A model generated the notes under the pieces. The model searched no databases. It was not told the DNA's origin and was given only the letters and a program-made list of their open reading frames with translations. A stretch of 5,450 nucleotides of DNA from Minisyncoccota bacterium. Lineage in GTDB: Bacteria > Patescibacteriota > Minisyncoccia > Phycocordibacterales > Phycocordibacteraceae. The stretch covers positions 1 to 5,450 of the forward strand of contig JAGOSU010000043.1 of the NCBI GenBank assembly GCA_018062165.1. The letters are read 5' to 3'. The position numbers were made by a program, and so were the translations under genes. Positions 4,707 to 5,450 of this stretch are shown here, in pieces (the stretch's first letter is position 1; the number at the start of each line of letters is the position of its first letter).

Positions 4707-4727
4707 AGGCCGTTTCCGGCCTTTTTT
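4707..4727 (+). terminator. Intrinsic terminator reading rightward
   Basis: AGGCCG (4707-4712) pairs with CGGCCT (4717-4722) around a TTTC loop, followed on the + strand by six T residues (4722-4727). In the opposite direction the tail is only TATTTCC, so it is clearly better in the + direction, where no protein gene precedes it. It may also serve, less efficiently, as the end of the winged-helix gene 90 bp to its right. Confidence 0.72.
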
Positions 4728-4816
4728 GTGTCCCCTTCCCTATACGGTTACCACAGGTCGGATAGTACTTCAGTTCATGAAGTTCCGCAATGAAGGGTAC
4801 CTTTTGGTAGGTGTCC

Positions 4817-5450
4817 TTATACTGAAGAGACGAGGCTATAGGTCGTCCAGCGACGGTCACCTGTTTTAGCGACTACTCCTTCAAGGACAAGGTTCTGGAG
4901 CTCCCTCTGGATGGTCTTCTCACTCACGTTGCGTACCACGATGGAAATGTCCTTTATATAGGACGGGCCCCTGGAGCGCAGGACGGAGAGAATCGAATCC
5001 CTCCTGCTGCTGTCAGATGACTTCACCTGTCCTTTATCTTGTCCTTTAGAAGAAACGGTTGGTTCCTTGGCAACTGGTGCGCGCTTTTGTGGCCTTGAGG
5101 GCTTTCCGGACTTCAAAGCATGTGAGAGGTTTGGGGTCTCCTCAAAAGTAACGTGTGGGTCTTCGTAGTTGGCAATCTCTTCGAGAAGATGGCGGGCCTC
5201 ACGCGCGATGATGTCAGCATTCATGGGTGAGAGCATGCCGGTAGCGCGGGCAATAGAGAGGACGCTTGAAAGGGCGAGGAGTTCGCGGGAAAGAACATCG
5301 CGAGCCTGGCCGGGAGTGCACACTGCGCTATCAACCAAACAAACGGACACGCCAATGATTCGGTCACGAAGTGCGGGGGTTGAGGTGAATGCTGGTGCCA
5401 CCATGTGAATGGCCTTAGCAAGACGCTCTGCCTTCTTGTAGATATAGACC
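4817..5450 (-). CDS. Winged-helix DNA-binding protein, N-terminus cut by the window edge
   Basis: This is a probable transcriptional regulator. The C-terminus is a winged helix (about 134-192, counting from the Met at 5404): RRDSILSVL (134-142), YIKDISIVVRNVSE (149-162), recognition helix KTIQRELQNLVLEG (163-176), and wing KTGDRRWTTYSL (180-191), in the DeoR/FaeA-like style. It is linked by a basic, low-complexity segment (about 92-133, rich in Lys, Ser, Pro and Gln) to a helical N-terminal region. Although an ATG lies at 5404, the frame has no stop from there to base 5450 and upstream codons read VYIYKKAERLAKAIH, a coherent helix, so the real start is probably beyond the window and 5404 is internal. 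Similar helical-plus-winged-helix proteins are common in Patescibacteria and uncharacterised. Target genes are unknown. Confidence 0.75.
   Translation of the reverse strand, partial: VYIYKKAERLAKAIHMVAPAFTSTPALRDRIIGVSVCLVDSAVCTPGQARDVLSRELLALSSVLSIARATGMLSPMNADIIAREARHLLEEIANYEDPHVTFEETPNLSHALKSGKPSRPQKRAPVAKEPTVSSKGQDKGQVKSSDSSRRDSILSVLRSRGPSYIKDISIVVRNVSEKTIQRELQNLVLEGVVAKTGDRRWTTYSLVSSV

Larger units (their letters stand above)
4404..4727 (+). ncRNA. Candidate unidentified structured RNA
   Basis: A promoter-like motif and a + strand intrinsic terminator bracket about 320 nt that contain no plausible protein. Several local hairpins lie in a row: AACAGG/CCT-TGTT enclosing GCTC-TTAC-GAGC (4517-4549), GAGTGTGCC-CTCA-GGCAC-ATTC (4551-4573), and ACTGC/GCAGT (about 4618-4635). 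I looked for tmRNA ends, RNase P conserved blocks and the SRP tetraloop region and found none. It may be a novel small RNA or an ordinary long spacer. The spacer as a whole (4296-4816) otherwise holds only the inverted repeat, the DnaA-box match and the terminator listed separately. Confidence 0.3.

Noticed and set aside
4404..4727. tmRNA, RNase P RNA or SRP RNA
   Set aside because: No tRNA-like acceptor ends or T-loop with CCA, no RNase P conserved blocks and no SRP GGAA-type apical region are visible on either strand.
4767..4783. Perfect 6-bp hairpin ACTTCA/TGAAGT as a terminator for the winged-helix gene
   Set aside because: The stem is short and AT-rich and no T tract follows it on the minus strand.
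4627..4860. 77-residue - strand and 65-residue + strand frames in the spacer
   Set aside because: Both run through the 4707-4727 terminator, have mixed rare codons and no recognisable features, and overlap the end of the winged-helix gene.
1..5450. CRISPR arrays, insertion sequences and tRNA genes
   Set aside because: No spaced repeats, transposase frames, terminal inverted repeats or cloverleaf sequences were found on either strand.
1..5450. Alternative genetic code with TGA reassigned
   Set aside because: No intact gene ends in TGA, but the genes are also uninterrupted under the standard code, so the window gives no positive evidence.

Overview
The window most likely comes from a member of the Patescibacteria (Candidate Phyla Radiation), probably a Parcubacteria-type lineage. 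This is inferred from family content, not from a marker phylogeny. Three things point that way. There is an exported protein with a signal peptide, short coiled coil, PG_binding_1 domain, Gly/Ser/Thr linker and very acidic beta-rich modules. There is a C-terminal winged-helix protein of a style common in these genomes. None of the genes has a recognisable Shine-Dalgarno sequence. Base composition looks balanced, and every intact gene ends in TAA or TAG.

Layout, left to right. 1-511: a type II toxin-antitoxin pair on the + strand (ribbon-helix-helix antitoxin, RelE/ParE-like toxin). 515-910: a short TspO/MBR membrane protein on the - strand, convergent with the toxin and only 3 bp from it. 936-2281 (- strand): the rplJ-rplL unit for the ribosomal stalk, uL10 then bL12. 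It is preceded by a recognisable L10 leader RNA, a possible attenuator hairpin, a 30-residue membrane miniprotein starting with GTG, and an extended -10 promoter sitting directly behind a strong bidirectional terminator. A second strong terminator closes rplL. 2325-4295 (- strand): the 656-residue secreted acidic protein, a candidate S-layer or cell-surface protein. 4296-4816: a 521-bp spacer with no convincing gene. It holds a 13-bp inverted repeat, a + strand promoter-like motif, a series of hairpins, one perfect DnaA-box 9-mer and a + strand intrinsic terminator; together these suggest an unidentified ~320-nt RNA. 4817-5450 (- strand): a winged-helix protein whose reading frame stays open to the window edge, so its N-terminus lies outside.

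Functionally, rplJ-rplL is an autoregulated ribosomal unit: L10, with bound L12, is expected to bind the leader and repress the operon. The toxin-antitoxin pair is a separate two-gene module. The surface protein, TspO protein and winged-helix protein have no evident pathway link. The points most worth a second look are the possible RNA in the 4.4-4.7 kb spacer, the leaderless miniprotein ahead of the L10 leader, the promoter-in-terminator arrangement, and the repeated modules of the surface protein.
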